Positions 16,719-25,451 of a DNA stretch of 64,000 nt are shown here, piece by piece. Positions within the stretch are counted from its first letter, which is position 1. Every line of letters begins with the position of its first letter. The translations under genes were made by a program, and so were the position numbers. Under the pieces are notes generated by a model, which had not been told where the DNA came from, searched no databases, and worked only from the letters and a program-made list of their open reading frames with translations. Source of the stretch: Microbacterium sp. MM2322 (lineage in GTDB: Bacteria; Actinomycetota; Actinomycetes; Actinomycetales; Microbacteriaceae); NCBI RefSeq assembly GCF_964186585.1, contig NZ_OZ075067.1:310001-374000 (forward strand), given 5' to 3'.

Positions 16719-17369
16719 ATGAGCGTCGTCCCGTTCGCCGTCCCGCTCTGGGTGGAACTGCTGGCCGCAGGGCTGGGCGGCCTGCAGGGCGCGCTCGTCG
16801 CGGCGGAGCACCGACACCAGCGCATCGATGTGCTGGGCGTGCTCGTCATCGGCCTCCTCGTCGCGCTCGGGGGAAGCCTGCTCCGCGACGTCGTGCTCAA
16901 CGAGCCGCCCGTCGTGATCTGGCAGAACTGGTATCTCCTGGTCGCCGCGGCCGGAGCTGTCGTGGGGATGGCGGTGGCGTCCGTGATCGCGCGGGCTGTC
17001 TGGCCGCTCATCGTGCTCGACGCGATCGTGATGGGGATGTTCGGCGCCATCGGTGCGTCGAAGGCCCTGTCGCTCGGCGTCGGCCCGGTGGGCGCCGTCG
17101 TCGTCGGTGTCATCGGCGCGATCGGCGGTGGGATGCTGCGCGACGTCGCCCTGAACCTGCCGTTCTCGTTCCTGCAGGTCAGCACGCTCTATGCGGTCGC
17201 CGCAGCCTCGGGCGTCGCGGTGCTCGTCGTCCTGAACGCGTTCGCCGTCCCGACCCTCATCGCGGGCGTGATCTGCATTGCGGTCACGGTGACTGTCCGG
17301 GTCGTCGCGGTCGCGTTCCGGTGGACCTTTCCCGAACCGGGCTTGCTGCGACGACCGCGCGCGACCTGA
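16719..17369 (+). CDS. TRIC/YadS-type membrane channel protein (UPF0126)
   Basis: Seven-helix membrane protein, 216 aa, made of two similar halves, each with the family's GG-x-x-RD motif: GGSLLRDVVLN near residue 49 and GGGMLRDVALN near residue 134. Family members are trimeric cation channels of the TRIC fold (some annotated as glycine transporters). ATG 16719 follows GAGGAGGAA; it begins 29 nt after the hydrolase stop and may be cotranscribed with it. Confidence 0.85.
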   Translation: MSVVPFAVPLWVELLAAGLGGLQGALVAAEHRHQRIDVLGVLVIGLLVALGGSLLRDVVLNEPPVVIWQNWYLLVAAAGAVVGMAVASVIARAVWPLIVLDAIVMGMFGAIGASKALSLGVGPVGAVVVGVIGAIGGGMLRDVALNLPFSFLQVSTLYAVAAASGVAVLVVLNAFAVPTLIAGVICIAVTVTVRVVAVAFRWTFPEPGLLRRPRAT

Positions 17370-17379
17370 TCGGATCGGC

Positions 17380-18333
17380 TCAGCGCAGCGACGCGGCCAC
17401 CGACTTCAAGGCGTCGGCGGAGCGGTGGAAGAGTGCGAGCTCGTCGGCCGAGAAGGACGTCTCGAGGATCGGTCGGGCGCCGCCGCTGCTGACGACGGAG
17501 GGCACCGAGAGGGCAACGCCGTCGACGCCCTGGAAGTCGCTCAGCACCGTGGATACCGGCATGACGGCGTGCTGGTCGCCGAGGATCGCCTCGACGATGC
17601 GGGCGCTCGACAGGCCGATGGCGTAGTTGGTCGCCCCCTTGCCCCGGATGACCGTGTACGCGGCATCCCGCACATCGACGGCGATGCGGTCGAGCTCATC
17701 GACGGTGAATTTCGGCTGTCCGTCGAGGGGCTGCCAGTCGAGGATCGGAACCGTGCCGATCGTCGCGCGCGACCAGTGCGGGAACTCGGTGTCGCCGTGC
17801 TCGCCGACGATGTAGGCGTGCACGCTCGAGGTCGACACTCCCGCGCGCTGCGCGAGCTTCCACCGCAGGCGCGAGGTGTCGAGCACGGTGCCCGACGCGA
17901 AGATCCGCTCCGGCGGAAGGCCGGTGACCTCTTGACCGATGACGGTGAGCACGTCGCACGGATTGGTGACGATGACGTAGACGGCGTTCGGTGCGACCTC
18001 GAGCAGTTCGGGCAGCATCCGTCGAAGGATGCCGGCGTTCACCCCGGCGAGCTCGGTGCGGGTCTGTCCCGGGTTCTGCTTCGCGCCGGCGGTGATCACG
18101 ACGACGTGGGAGCCCGCGGCGACCGCGACGTCGGACCCGCCCGAGATGTCGCTCGACCCGGTGAACTGCGCGCCGTGGGCGAGGTCGAGGACCTCGGCTT
18201 CGACCTTCTCAGCGGCGATGTCGTAGAGGGCGACGTGCCGTGCCGACCCGCGGATCAGGGCGGCGTAGGCGACGCTCGATCCGACGGCGCCCGCCCCGAC
18301 GACGGTGAGTTTCGAGTTCTCGATGACGCTCAT
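17380..18333 (-). CDS. ldh: L-lactate dehydrogenase
   Basis: Interconverts pyruvate and L-lactate with NAD(H). 317 aa, standard length. Rossmann motif GAGAVGSS (about residues 11-18), [12 protein letters not shown] active-site loop with the substrate Arg, VTNPCDV, SGTVLDTSRLR, and GEHGDTEF with the catalytic His. ATG at 18333. It converges on the TRIC gene (10 nt between stops) and follows the MFS gene on the same strand. Confidence 0.93.
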   Translation of the reverse strand: MSVIENSKLTVVGAGAVGSSVAYAALIRGSARHVALYDIAAEKVEAEVLDLAHGAQFTGSSDISGGSDVAVAAGSHVVVITAGAKQNPGQTRTELAGVNAGILRRMLPELLEVAPNAVYVIVTNPCDVLTVIGQEVTGLPPERIFASGTVLDTSRLRWKLAQRAGVSTSSVHAYIVGEHGDTEFPHWSRATIGTVPILDWQPLDGQPKFTVDELDRIAVDVRDAAYTVIRGKGATNYAIGLSSARIVEAILGDQHAVMPVSTVLSDFQGVDGVALSVPSVVSSGGARPILETSFSADELALFHRSADALKSVAASLR

Positions 18334-18386
18334 ACCGTCAGTGTGGCAGTCGATGGATGCCGCCGGTCCGCATCCAGCCGTGCAAA

Positions 18387-19766
18387 TCAGATGGACTGCG
18401 CGTCGGCCGTGACGGGCCTGCGGATGCCGAGGAACGAGACCAGTGCGCCCGCGACCATCAGGACCGCCGTGACCAGCGCGGCGCGGTGGAACCCGTCGAG
18501 GTCGAGCGCGCCGCCGATGATGACCGCGAGGATCGCGATGACGACGAGTCCGGCGATGCGCGACACCGCGTTGTTCGTCGCCGACGCGATACCCGATCGC
18601 TCGCCGCCGATCGAGCCGAGGATCGTCGACGTCAAGGGCGACACCGTGACGCCGAGCCCCAGGCCGAACACGATCAGTCCCGGGAGGACCTGCGTCCAGT
18701 AGTCGAAGTCCTTCTGGACGGCCAGCAACATCAGGGCGCCCGCCGCCATGACGAGCGGACCGGCCGTCATGAACAGGCGAGGTCCGAACCTGTTGACCCA
18801 CCCGCCGACCACCGAGCTCAGCGCGATGAGGGCCAGCGTCGTCGGCAGGCTCGAGAGCCCGGCGAGCGTCGCGCTCAGACCCGCGCCCTGCTGGAGGTAG
18901 ACCCCGACGACGAACCCGTTGAGTGAGAGCGCGGCGTAGATGAAGAACGTTGCGAGATTGCCCGTCCAGAAGTTCCGGACGCGGAAGATGCCGAGCGGCA
19001 GGATCGGCGAGCGCACGGTGCGCTGACGCCAGAGGAACGCCGCGAACATGAGAATGCCGGCGACCAGCGGCATCCAGATCGCCGGATGCCCCCATCCGAG
19101 GTTGGGCTGTTCGATGAGCGCGAAGACCACCCCGCCGAGCCCGAGGGTGCAGAGCGCGGCGCTCACGAGGTCGATGTGCGCGTCGTCGCGCCGGTGGTCG
19201 ATGTGGCCGAGGCGCGACAGGAGGTAGAAGGTCGCCGCGATCGGGAGGGTGTTGACGAGGAACGCGAACCGCCACGACAGCAGGTCGACGAACAGCCCGC
19301 CGATTAGGGGGCCGGCGAGGTTCGCCCCGGTCGTCCATGCCGTCCACTGACCGATCGCGCGTGCCTGCGCGGGGCCGGTCAGGAGCGAGGTGATGAGCGC
19401 CAGCGAGCTCGGCACGAGGAACGCGCCTGCGGCGCCCTGCAGTGCTCGGGCGATGATGAGGACCACCGGGTCGGGAGCGAGCCCCACGCCGATCGAGGCG
19501 ATGCCGAAGCCGATCAGTCCGATGCGGAGGACGAGCACGCGCCCGAAGGCATCGCTCACCGACCCCGCGAAGAGGATGAGGGAACTCAGGGTGAGGAGGT
19601 AGGCATCCACCGCCCACTGCTGTGTCGACAGACCGCCGCCCAGCTCGTCGCGGATGGCAGGGAGTGCGACGTTGACCACGGTGCCGTCGAGGAACGCGAC
19701 GGCCGACGCGAGCGCTGCGATCGCGACGATCAGCCCGAACCGGGGGGATGTCGTCGGAGCGCTCAC
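18387..19766 (-). CDS. MFS transporter, DHA2 (EmrB/QacA) type, 14 helices
   Basis: Proton-driven exporter in the cytoplasmic membrane, probably for drugs or other hydrophobic compounds. 459 aa. It shows the DHA2 helix-1 motif FLDGTVVNVALPAI, motif A GSVSDAFGRVLVLR, motif C-like GAAGAFLVPSSLALI, and helices in number and spacing matching 14 segments. GTG 19766 follows TAACGT (19778-19773 on this strand) by 6 nt, so the mRNA is leaderless. 53 nt separate it from ldh. Confidence 0.9.
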   Translation of the reverse strand: MSAPTTSPRFGLIVAIAALASAVAFLDGTVVNVALPAIRDELGGGLSTQQWAVDAYLLTLSSLILFAGSVSDAFGRVLVLRIGLIGFGIASIGVGLAPDPVVLIIARALQGAAGAFLVPSSLALITSLLTGPAQARAIGQWTAWTTGANLAGPLIGGLFVDLLSWRFAFLVNTLPIAATFYLLSRLGHIDHRRDDAHIDLVSAALCTLGLGGVVFALIEQPNLGWGHPAIWMPLVAGILMFAAFLWRQRTVRSPILPLGIFRVRNFWTGNLATFFIYAALSLNGFVVGVYLQQGAGLSATLAGLSSLPTTLALIALSSVVGGWVNRFGPRLFMTAGPLVMAAGALMLLAVQKDFDYWTQVLPGLIVFGLGLGVTVSPLTSTILGSIGGERSGIASATNNAVSRIAGLVVIAILAVIIGGALDLDGFHRAALVTAVLMVAGALVSFLGIRRPVTADAQSI

Positions 19767-19825
19767 AGGCTCACGTTACGCCCGGGGAGGAGATCAGCGG
19801 GGGCTCGAGCCGACGGGAACGGTCG

Positions 19826-20596
19826 TCATTCGGGCGGGGAAGCGACAGGTCGCGTCGGGTCGAGGCCGGCGAGGGGAGTGGAGGGGAGGGCGATCCAGCC
19901 TTCCCGGCGGGCGCGGTCGAGCGCGGCGGGCGGGACGGGGTGCGTTGCGCCCAGCGCGTGTGCGCGGGCGATGAGTGCGGCGACGACGGCGTCGAACGCG
20001 TCGTCAGAGGCTTGCATCAGCGCGCGCTGATTGGGGGTGACGGTGAGCCAGGGAGCTGCGGTGAGGAGGATCGCCGTCGCCGTCGAACGGGCCGCGGCAT
20101 CCGTCTTGTATCCGGACACCGCGACACCCCAGAGGCGGAGGGATGCCGCGGGGTAGACCTCGACGAGTCGTCCCGTCGCGCCCGACCGGTCGACCACGTC
20201 ACCGGCGGCGGCGAACCCTGCGAGCAGGTCGGCGCACCGCATCGCGGTGAGTCCCAGGCGATCGGTCGAGACGCTGAGGGGGAGGCGCCCCGTGATCCGG
20301 TGGGTGGCTCGGTCGGTCTCGCGGTAGGCGAGCAGGCGACGTCCCTCGATGCCGCGGAGGTCCGGGGCGGGTGCCTCGCCCCGCGCGTTCGCCGCGATGT
20401 AGGCGACGAAGTCGTCGGGCCAGCCGAACGCGCAGTCGACGCCGACGTGCGTCGACCCGGCGGCGAACCCGACGATGTCGTCATCCGTGTTGTCGAGGCG
20501 GAGCGTCGTGAGTTCGGCGCCCCCACCGCGCCAGTCGACGACGGCGACCGCCGTACGCGCCGGCTGCGCCGCGAGGTCAACTCCGGTGGTGATCAC
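19826..20596 (-). CDS. DUF429 family protein
   Basis: 256 aa. Opens with the RNase H-like strand TTGVDLAAQPARTAVAVVDW and continues with VGVDCAFGWPD, LLAYRETDRATH, VYPAASL and a C-terminal DDAFDAVVAALIARAHAL, the conserved blocks of DUF429. The acidic residues in the first strand and in the DDAFD segment are those expected of a nuclease-like fold, but no biochemical role is established. Leaderless: TAGCGT (20608-20603 on this strand), 6 nt, GTG 20596. Confidence 0.8.
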   Translation of the reverse strand: MITTGVDLAAQPARTAVAVVDWRGGGAELTTLRLDNTDDDIVGFAAGSTHVGVDCAFGWPDDFVAYIAANARGEAPAPDLRGIEGRRLLAYRETDRATHRITGRLPLSVSTDRLGLTAMRCADLLAGFAAAGDVVDRSGATGRLVEVYPAASLRLWGVAVSGYKTDAAARSTATAILLTAAPWLTVTPNQRALMQASDDAFDAVVAALIARAHALGATHPVPPAALDRARREGWIALPSTPLAGLDPTRPVASPPE

Positions 20597-20630
20597 ACCG
20601 CGACGCTACCCGTCCGCCGGTGCGTCGAGA

Positions 20631-20677
20631 CGTCGCAGATGGTCGCCGAACCGGGCGGAACACGACCATCTGCGACG
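20631..20677. repeat. Short perfect inverted repeat
   Basis: CGTCGCAGATGGTCG (20631-20645) and its exact complement (20663-20677), 15 bp with a 17-nt loop, in the gap between the DUF429 gene and tRNA-Ser. It may serve as a bidirectional barrier. Also present in copy 2 at about 44,851-44,905. Confidence 0.6.
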
Positions 20678-20740
20678 CTTCGGCGAGGCAGGACGAGGCT
20701 CGGTTCGCGGCATCCGTTCTGGTGTCGTAAGCTGGACGAC

Positions 20741-20831
20741 GGTGACGTGTCCGAGCGGCCGAAGGTGCAACTCTCGAAAAGTTGTGTAGGGTAACCCCCT
20801 ACCGTGGGTTCAAATCCCACCGTCACCGCCA
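20741..20831 (+). tRNA. tRNA-Ser (anticodon CGA), CCA encoded
   Basis: Acceptor GGTGACG pairs with CGTCACC (20821-20827); the anticodon arm CAACT-CTCGAAA-AGTTG gives CGA; long variable arm TAGGGTAACCCCCTA typical of serine tRNAs; T arm GTGGGTTCAAATCCCAC. Discriminator G at 20828 is followed by an encoded CCA. Reads UCG codons, common in this genome. Confidence 0.96.
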
Positions 20832-20832
20832 T

Positions 20833-20866
20833 GAAAACCCCTGCTGATGCGGGGGTTTTCTGTTTC
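20833..20866 (+). terminator. Intrinsic terminator after tRNA-Ser
   Basis: Perfect 9-bp stem GAAAACCCC (20833-20841) / GGGGTTTTC (20852-20860) followed by TGTTTCTCTC. Confidence 0.85.
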
Positions 20867-20878
20867 TCTCGGCGGACG

Positions 20879-21259
20879 TCAGCCCTCCAGCAGCGACACG
20901 CTCTGGACGGTGGCGATCCGATCGACCAGGTCGCCTGCCGCGCGATCGATCGCGGCGGCCGACCAGGAGATGACGAGCGCCGCGACGAGAAGGGCACCCG
21001 CAGTGGCGGCCCAATCGACGCCGCGGCGGATCGTCAGGACGACGAAGGCGAGCGCGCTGAGGATCGCGACGGTCTGGCCCGCGACCTGGGCGAAGGCCAT
21101 GCGCACGGCGGACTCCTCCGTCAGCGGGCCCCAGCTGTTGAAGACGAGCATCAGCGCGAGCGGGACGACCACCACGCCGGCGACGAGCACGGTCCACCGG
21201 GTCGGTCGGTAGCGACGGCGTGCGACGGGACGGGCCTCGGACGCGGTGACGGCGGTCAT
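20879..21259 (-). CDS. Small three-helix membrane protein, function unknown
   Basis: 126 aa. Basic N-terminus (RPVARRRYRPTR), then hydrophobic segments at about residues 23-42, 58-76 and 84-103, and a short soluble tail. No family recognised. ATG 21259 is chosen because TAGGGT (21272-21267 on this strand) precedes it by 7 nt, the leaderless spacing used by many genes here. Confidence 0.65.
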   Translation of the reverse strand: MTAVTASEARPVARRRYRPTRWTVLVAGVVVVPLALMLVFNSWGPLTEESAVRMAFAQVAGQTVAILSALAFVVLTIRRGVDWAATAGALLVAALVISWSAAAIDRAAGDLVDRIATVQSVSLLEG

Positions 21260-21299
21260 AGCCCCGACCCTAGCGGCGTGCTCCCGGCCGGGACCAGGG

Positions 21300-21357
21300 C
21301 GAGCCGACGCGAACGGCATCCATCCGCGCACGGTCAGCGCACATCGCGTCGGGTCGA
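21300..21357. repeat. Type C palindrome, left of hen1
   Basis: 58 nt with arms CGAGCCGACGCGA and TCGCGTCGGGTCG, 12 of 13 pairing. The same element with perfect arms occurs at 25,301-25,357, on the other side of hen1-pnkp. Confidence 0.6.
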
Positions 21358-21410
21358 GACCAGGCACGCCGCCCTAGAGTGAGTCGGATGCCACGACGGG
21401 GGAGGCGACG

Positions 21411-22769
21411 ATGCTCGCGACGGTGACCTATGCGCCGACGGACGGTCAGGATGCGACGGCGCTCGGCTTCCTCATGTACAAGCATCCGGCCAAGGTGCAG
21501 ACGTTCTCGGCGCCGGTCGGTGACATCCACGTGTTCTACCCCGAGGCAACGCCCGACCGCTGCACCGTCGCGGTGATGCTCGAGGTCGACCCGATCGCGC
21601 TCGTCCGCAACAAGCGGTTCCGAGGGGATGCCGGGGCTCTCGGTCACTACGTCAACGACCGCCCGTACGTCGCGTCGAGCATGCTCGCCGTCGCGATCGG
21701 CACGGTCTTCCGTACCGCGATGACCGGGCGGAGCGACTCGTACCCCGAGCTGGCGGCATCCGCTCTGCCGCTGCGCATCGAGATCCCCGTCGTTTCGGCA
21801 CGGGGCGGGGGCGACGACCTCGTCCGGCGGATGTTCGAGCCGTGCGGCTGGCAGGTCGAGGAACACCGCATCGCGCTCGACGACGAGCACCCCGAGTGGG
21901 GAGACTCGCGCTACAGCTCGGTCGTGTTGACCGGTGAGGTGCGTCTGGCCGAGGCGCTCCGCCAGCTGTACGTCCTTCTGCCGGTGCTCGACGACGCCAA
22001 GCACTACTGGGTCGGTGACGACGAGATCGGCAAGCTCGAGCGCGCCGGCGAGGGCTGGCTCGCGGATCACCCGGAGCGCGACCTCATCACCCGCCGCTAC
22101 CTCCTGCACCAGCGCGCTCTGCTCGAGACAGCCGACGCGGCACTCGAGGAACGCCCGACGCCGCTCAGCCAGCACCGGGCCGACGCGGTCCTCGCCGCGC
22201 TCGCCGACGTCGGCGCGCACCGCGTCGTCGACATGGGCTGCGGGCCGGGCGCCCTGCTCGCGCGCCTCGTGAAGGATCGCTCGTTCACCAAGATCGTCGG
22301 CGTCGATGTGTCGGCCCGGTCGCTCGAGCAGGCGGCACGGATGCTGCGGCTCGCCGAGGCATCCGACGCCGAACGCGAACGCATCGACCTTCTTCACGGC
22401 TCGGTCGTCTACCGCGACGAGCGCCTGTGCGGGTTCGACGCGATGGTGCTCATGGAGGTCATCGAACACGTCGACCCGTCGCGACTCGGTGCGCTCGAAG
22501 ACGCCGTCTTCGCGTCGGCCTCGCCCGGGTCCGTCGTCGTCACGACGCCCAACGCGGAGTACAACGCGCTCTACCCCGATCTGCCGGCGGGCACGTTCCG
22601 CCACGACGACCACCGCTTCGAGTGGACGCGCGACGAGTTCCGCGCGTGGGCCGAGGGGGTCGCCGGCCGGCACGGTTACGCGGTCGAGTTCCGTCCCGTC
22701 GGTGACGCGGATGCCGACCTCGGCGCGCCCACCCAACTCGCCCTGTTCCGGAAGGAGGTCGCGGCATGA
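21411..22769 (+). CDS. hen1: RNA 3'-terminal ribose 2'-O-methyltransferase Hen1
   Basis: Marks the 3' end of cleaved RNA with a 2'-O-methyl group so that the repaired RNA cannot be cut again at the same place. 452 aa, the bacterial Hen1 length. N-terminal Hen1-specific domain (LATVTYAP, GFLMYKHPAKVQTF, CTVAVMLEVDPIALVR), then the methyltransferase domain with the SAM motif VDMGCGPGALLARL near residue 273 and the metal-binding EVIEHVD segment near 348. ATG 21411 follows GGGGGAGG; its end overlaps pnkp as ATGA. A 12-codon leaderless reading frame (21388-21426) overlaps the start. Confidence 0.94.
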   Translation: MLATVTYAPTDGQDATALGFLMYKHPAKVQTFSAPVGDIHVFYPEATPDRCTVAVMLEVDPIALVRNKRFRGDAGALGHYVNDRPYVASSMLAVAIGTVFRTAMTGRSDSYPELAASALPLRIEIPVVSARGGGDDLVRRMFEPCGWQVEEHRIALDDEHPEWGDSRYSSVVLTGEVRLAEALRQLYVLLPVLDDAKHYWVGDDEIGKLERAGEGWLADHPERDLITRRYLLHQRALLETADAALEERPTPLSQHRADAVLAALADVGAHRVVDMGCGPGALLARLVKDRSFTKIVGVDVSARSLEQAARMLRLAEASDAERERIDLLHGSVVYRDERLCGFDAMVLMEVIEHVDPSRLGALEDAVFASASPGSVVVTTPNAEYNALYPDLPAGTFRHDDHRFEWTRDEFRAWAEGVAGRHGYAVEFRPVGDADADLGAPTQLALFRKEVAA

Positions 22770-25285
22770 CCGTCCTCGACATCCCCGCCCTGTCGCTCGT
22801 CGTCCTCGTCGGGGCATCCGGTTCGGGCAAGTCCACGTTCGCGCGGGAGCACTTCGGCGCCTACGAAACGCTCTCAAGCGACGCGTTCCGGGGGCTCGTC
22901 TCGAATGACGAGTCCAACCAGTCCGCCACCGCGGCCGCGTTCGACGCGCTGCAGTACGTGGCGGGTAAGCGTCTCGACGCGGGACTGCTCACCGTCGTCG
23001 ACGCGACGAGCGTGCAGCCCGAGGCCCGACGCGCGCTCGTCGAACTCGCGAAGGCGCACGACGTGCTGCCGGTCGCGATCGTGTTCGACGTGCCCGAATC
23101 CGTGTCCGTCGAGCGGAACGCGGTGCGCACCGACCGTCGCATTCCCGCCCACGTCGTGAAGCGGCAGAACGACCAGCTCCGCCGCGGGCTGCGCCACCTC
23201 GGACGCGAGGGTTTCCGCAAGGTACACGTCCTCCGCACGCCCGATGAGGTCGCGGACGCGACGATCGAACGCACGCGTCTGCTCACCGACCGCACCGACG
23301 AGCGCGGACCGTTCGACGTGATCGGCGACGTGCACGGATGCCGCAGCGAACTCGAGGCACTGCTCGGACGCCTCGGCTACGAGCTCGAGCGCGACGAGCA
23401 GGGCCGGGCGATCGACGCGCGGCATCCCGAACAGCGTCGTGTCGTGTTCCTCGGCGACCTCATCGACCGCGGGCCCGACGTCGTCGGGGTGCTGCGCCTC
23501 GCGATGGGGATGGTCGCCTCGGGCAGCGCGCTCGCCGTGCCGGGCAACCATGAGGCGAAGCTCGTCCGCGCCCTGCGCGGCGCGAAGGTGACCGTCTCGC
23601 ACGGCCTCGAGGAGACGCTCGCTCAGCTGTCGGGTGAGAGCGAGGAGTTCCGCGAGCAGGTCGAGGCGTTCTGCCACGACCTCGTGTCGCACCTGATCCT
23701 CGACGAGGGGCGCCTCGTCGTCGCCCACGCGGGGCTGAAGGAGCAGTACCACGGCCGCGCGTCCGGGCGCGTGCGCGCGTTCGCCCTCTACGGCGAGACG
23801 ACGGGGGAGACCGACGAGTACGGCCTTCCGGTGCGGCATCCGTGGGCCCAGGACTACCGCGGCACGGCGGTCGTGCTCTACGGACACACACCGGTCCCGA
23901 CCGTCGAATGGGTCAACAACACCGCGTGCCTCGACACCGGGTGCGTGTTCGGCGGAGCGCTCTCGGCGATGCGCTACCCGGAGCGCGAGGTCGTCTCGGT
24001 GCCGGCCGAGCAGGTCTGGTACGACCCGATCCGCCCGCTCGTCCCCGCTGCGCCGACGCGCGCTCCGGGGGTCCTCGACCTCGCCGACGTGCAGGGCAAG
24101 CTCACCGTGCAGACGAGCCTGCACGGCCGGGTCGGCATTCAGGAGGAGCAGTCCGCGGGCGGCCTCGAGACGATCAGCCGCTGGGCGACCGACCCGCGCT
24201 GGCTGATCCACCTGCCGCCCACCATGTCGCCGCCGAACACCTCGGCGCGCGAGGGCTACCTCGAGCACCCCGACGAGGCGTTCGCGACCTACCGCGGAAA
24301 CGGCGTGACCGACCTCATCGCCGAGGAGAAGCACATGGGCTCTCGCGCCCTCGTGCTCGTGTCGCGCGACCCGGCACGGTTCACCGCGCCCGAGGGATGG
24401 CGGGGCTCGATCCACACGCGGACGGGTCGCCCCTTCTTCGCCTCCGACGTCGAAGCCGACATGCTCGCTCGCCTCGACGAGGCGCTCGAGCGGGCCGGCG
24501 TCTGGGAGGAGCTCGGCGCGTCGTGGGTGCTCCTCGACGCCGAGATCCTGCCCTGGTCGCTCAAGGCCGGCGCGCTCGTCCGCGACCTGTACGCGTCGGT
24601 CGCGACCGCGGCGGAGACCGCGACGGATGCCGCCGCTGCGGTGCTCGCTCGGGCCGCGGCATCCGGGATCGACGTCAGTGCCCTCGCGGCGCGGACGCAG
24701 GCACGCGCCGAGGGCGCGCGGGGGTTCCGCGCTGCGTATCGCCGCTACGTCGGCGGCGACGACGAGGTTCGGGTGGCGCCGTTCCAGGTGCTCGCCGCAG
24801 GGGATGCCACGTTCGAGACCCGCGATCACGGCTGGCACCTGGGGGTCGCCGACCGCCTGGTCGACGCCGCACCCGACCTCGTGGCGCCGACGCGGCGACG
24901 GCGCGTGGACCTCGGTGACGAGGCATCCGTCGCGGACGCCGTCTCGTGGTGGGAGGAACTCACCGCGGCGGGCGGCGAGGGGATGGTCGTCAAGCCGTTC
25001 GCCAACCTCACGCGCACCGAGAAGGGACTCGTGCAGCCGGGCATCAAGGTGCGCGGGCGCGAGTACCTGCGGATCATCTACGGCCCGGACTACACCGACC
25101 CCGCGAACCTCGCGCGCCTCCGCGACCGCAACGTCGGCCACAAGCGCTCGCTCGCGGCGCGCGAGTACGGCCTCGGGATCGAGTCGCTCCACCGCTTCAC
25201 CGCCGGAGAACCGCTCTGGCGCGTGCACGAGGCGGTGTTCGGCGTCCTCGCCCTGGAGTCCGACCCGATCGACCCGCGCCTGTAA
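22766..25285 (+). CDS. pnkp: Polynucleotide kinase-phosphatase (Pnkp), RNA repair
   Basis: Heals and seals broken RNA, typically tRNA cut by a ribotoxin. 839 aa, full family length, three domains in order: a kinase with P-loop GASGSGKST (about residues 15-23); a metallophosphatase with GDVHG (about 187), GDLIDRG (about 229) and GNHE (about 259); and a ligase-like adenylyltransferase with the lysine motif EEKHMGSR (about 520). Bacterial Pnkp needs Hen1 to seal, and hen1 lies directly upstream with a 4-nt overlap, so one mRNA encodes the whole complex. Confidence 0.95.
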   Translation: MTVLDIPALSLVVLVGASGSGKSTFAREHFGAYETLSSDAFRGLVSNDESNQSATAAAFDALQYVAGKRLDAGLLTVVDATSVQPEARRALVELAKAHDVLPVAIVFDVPESVSVERNAVRTDRRIPAHVVKRQNDQLRRGLRHLGREGFRKVHVLRTPDEVADATIERTRLLTDRTDERGPFDVIGDVHGCRSELEALLGRLGYELERDEQGRAIDARHPEQRRVVFLGDLIDRGPDVVGVLRLAMGMVASGSALAVPGNHEAKLVRALRGAKVTVSHGLEETLAQLSGESEEFREQVEAFCHDLVSHLILDEGRLVVAHAGLKEQYHGRASGRVRAFALYGETTGETDEYGLPVRHPWAQDYRGTAVVLYGHTPVPTVEWVNNTACLDTGCVFGGALSAMRYPEREVVSVPAEQVWYDPIRPLVPAAPTRAPGVLDLADVQGKLTVQTSLHGRVGIQEEQSAGGLETISRWATDPRWLIHLPPTMSPPNTSAREGYLEHPDEAFATYRGNGVTDLIAEEKHMGSRALVLVSRDPARFTAPEGWRGSIHTRTGRPFFASDVEADMLARLDEALERAGVWEELGASWVLLDAEILPWSLKAGALVRDLYASVATAAETATDAAAAVLARAAASGIDVSALAARTQARAEGARGFRAAYRRYVGGDDEVRVAPFQVLAAGDATFETRDHGWHLGVADRLVDAAPDLVAPTRRRRVDLGDEASVADAVSWWEELTAAGGEGMVVKPFANLTRTEKGLVQPGIKVRGREYLRIIYGPDYTDPANLARLRDRNVGHKRSLAAREYGLGIESLHRFTAGEPLWRVHEAVFGVLALESDPIDPRL

Positions 25286-25300
25286 CCCCCTGCACGACGT

Positions 25301-25357
25301 CGACCCGACGCGATCTGCGGCCATTCCGGAGCGGAAGTCGCACATCGCGTCGGGTCG
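25301..25357. repeat. Type C palindrome, right of pnkp
   Basis: Perfect 14-bp arms CGACCCGACGCGAT (25,301-25,314) and ATCGCGTCGGGTCG (25,344-25,357), 15 nt after the pnkp stop, where it could also end the transcript. Confidence 0.75.
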
Positions 25358-25451
25358 ATGCTCACTGGGGCCATGCGGCATCCCATAACGCTTCGAGAAT
25401 CTCGGCACCACCCCTTCCTGCCGACCGCTCCGACTTCGTAGCGTGGACTCC

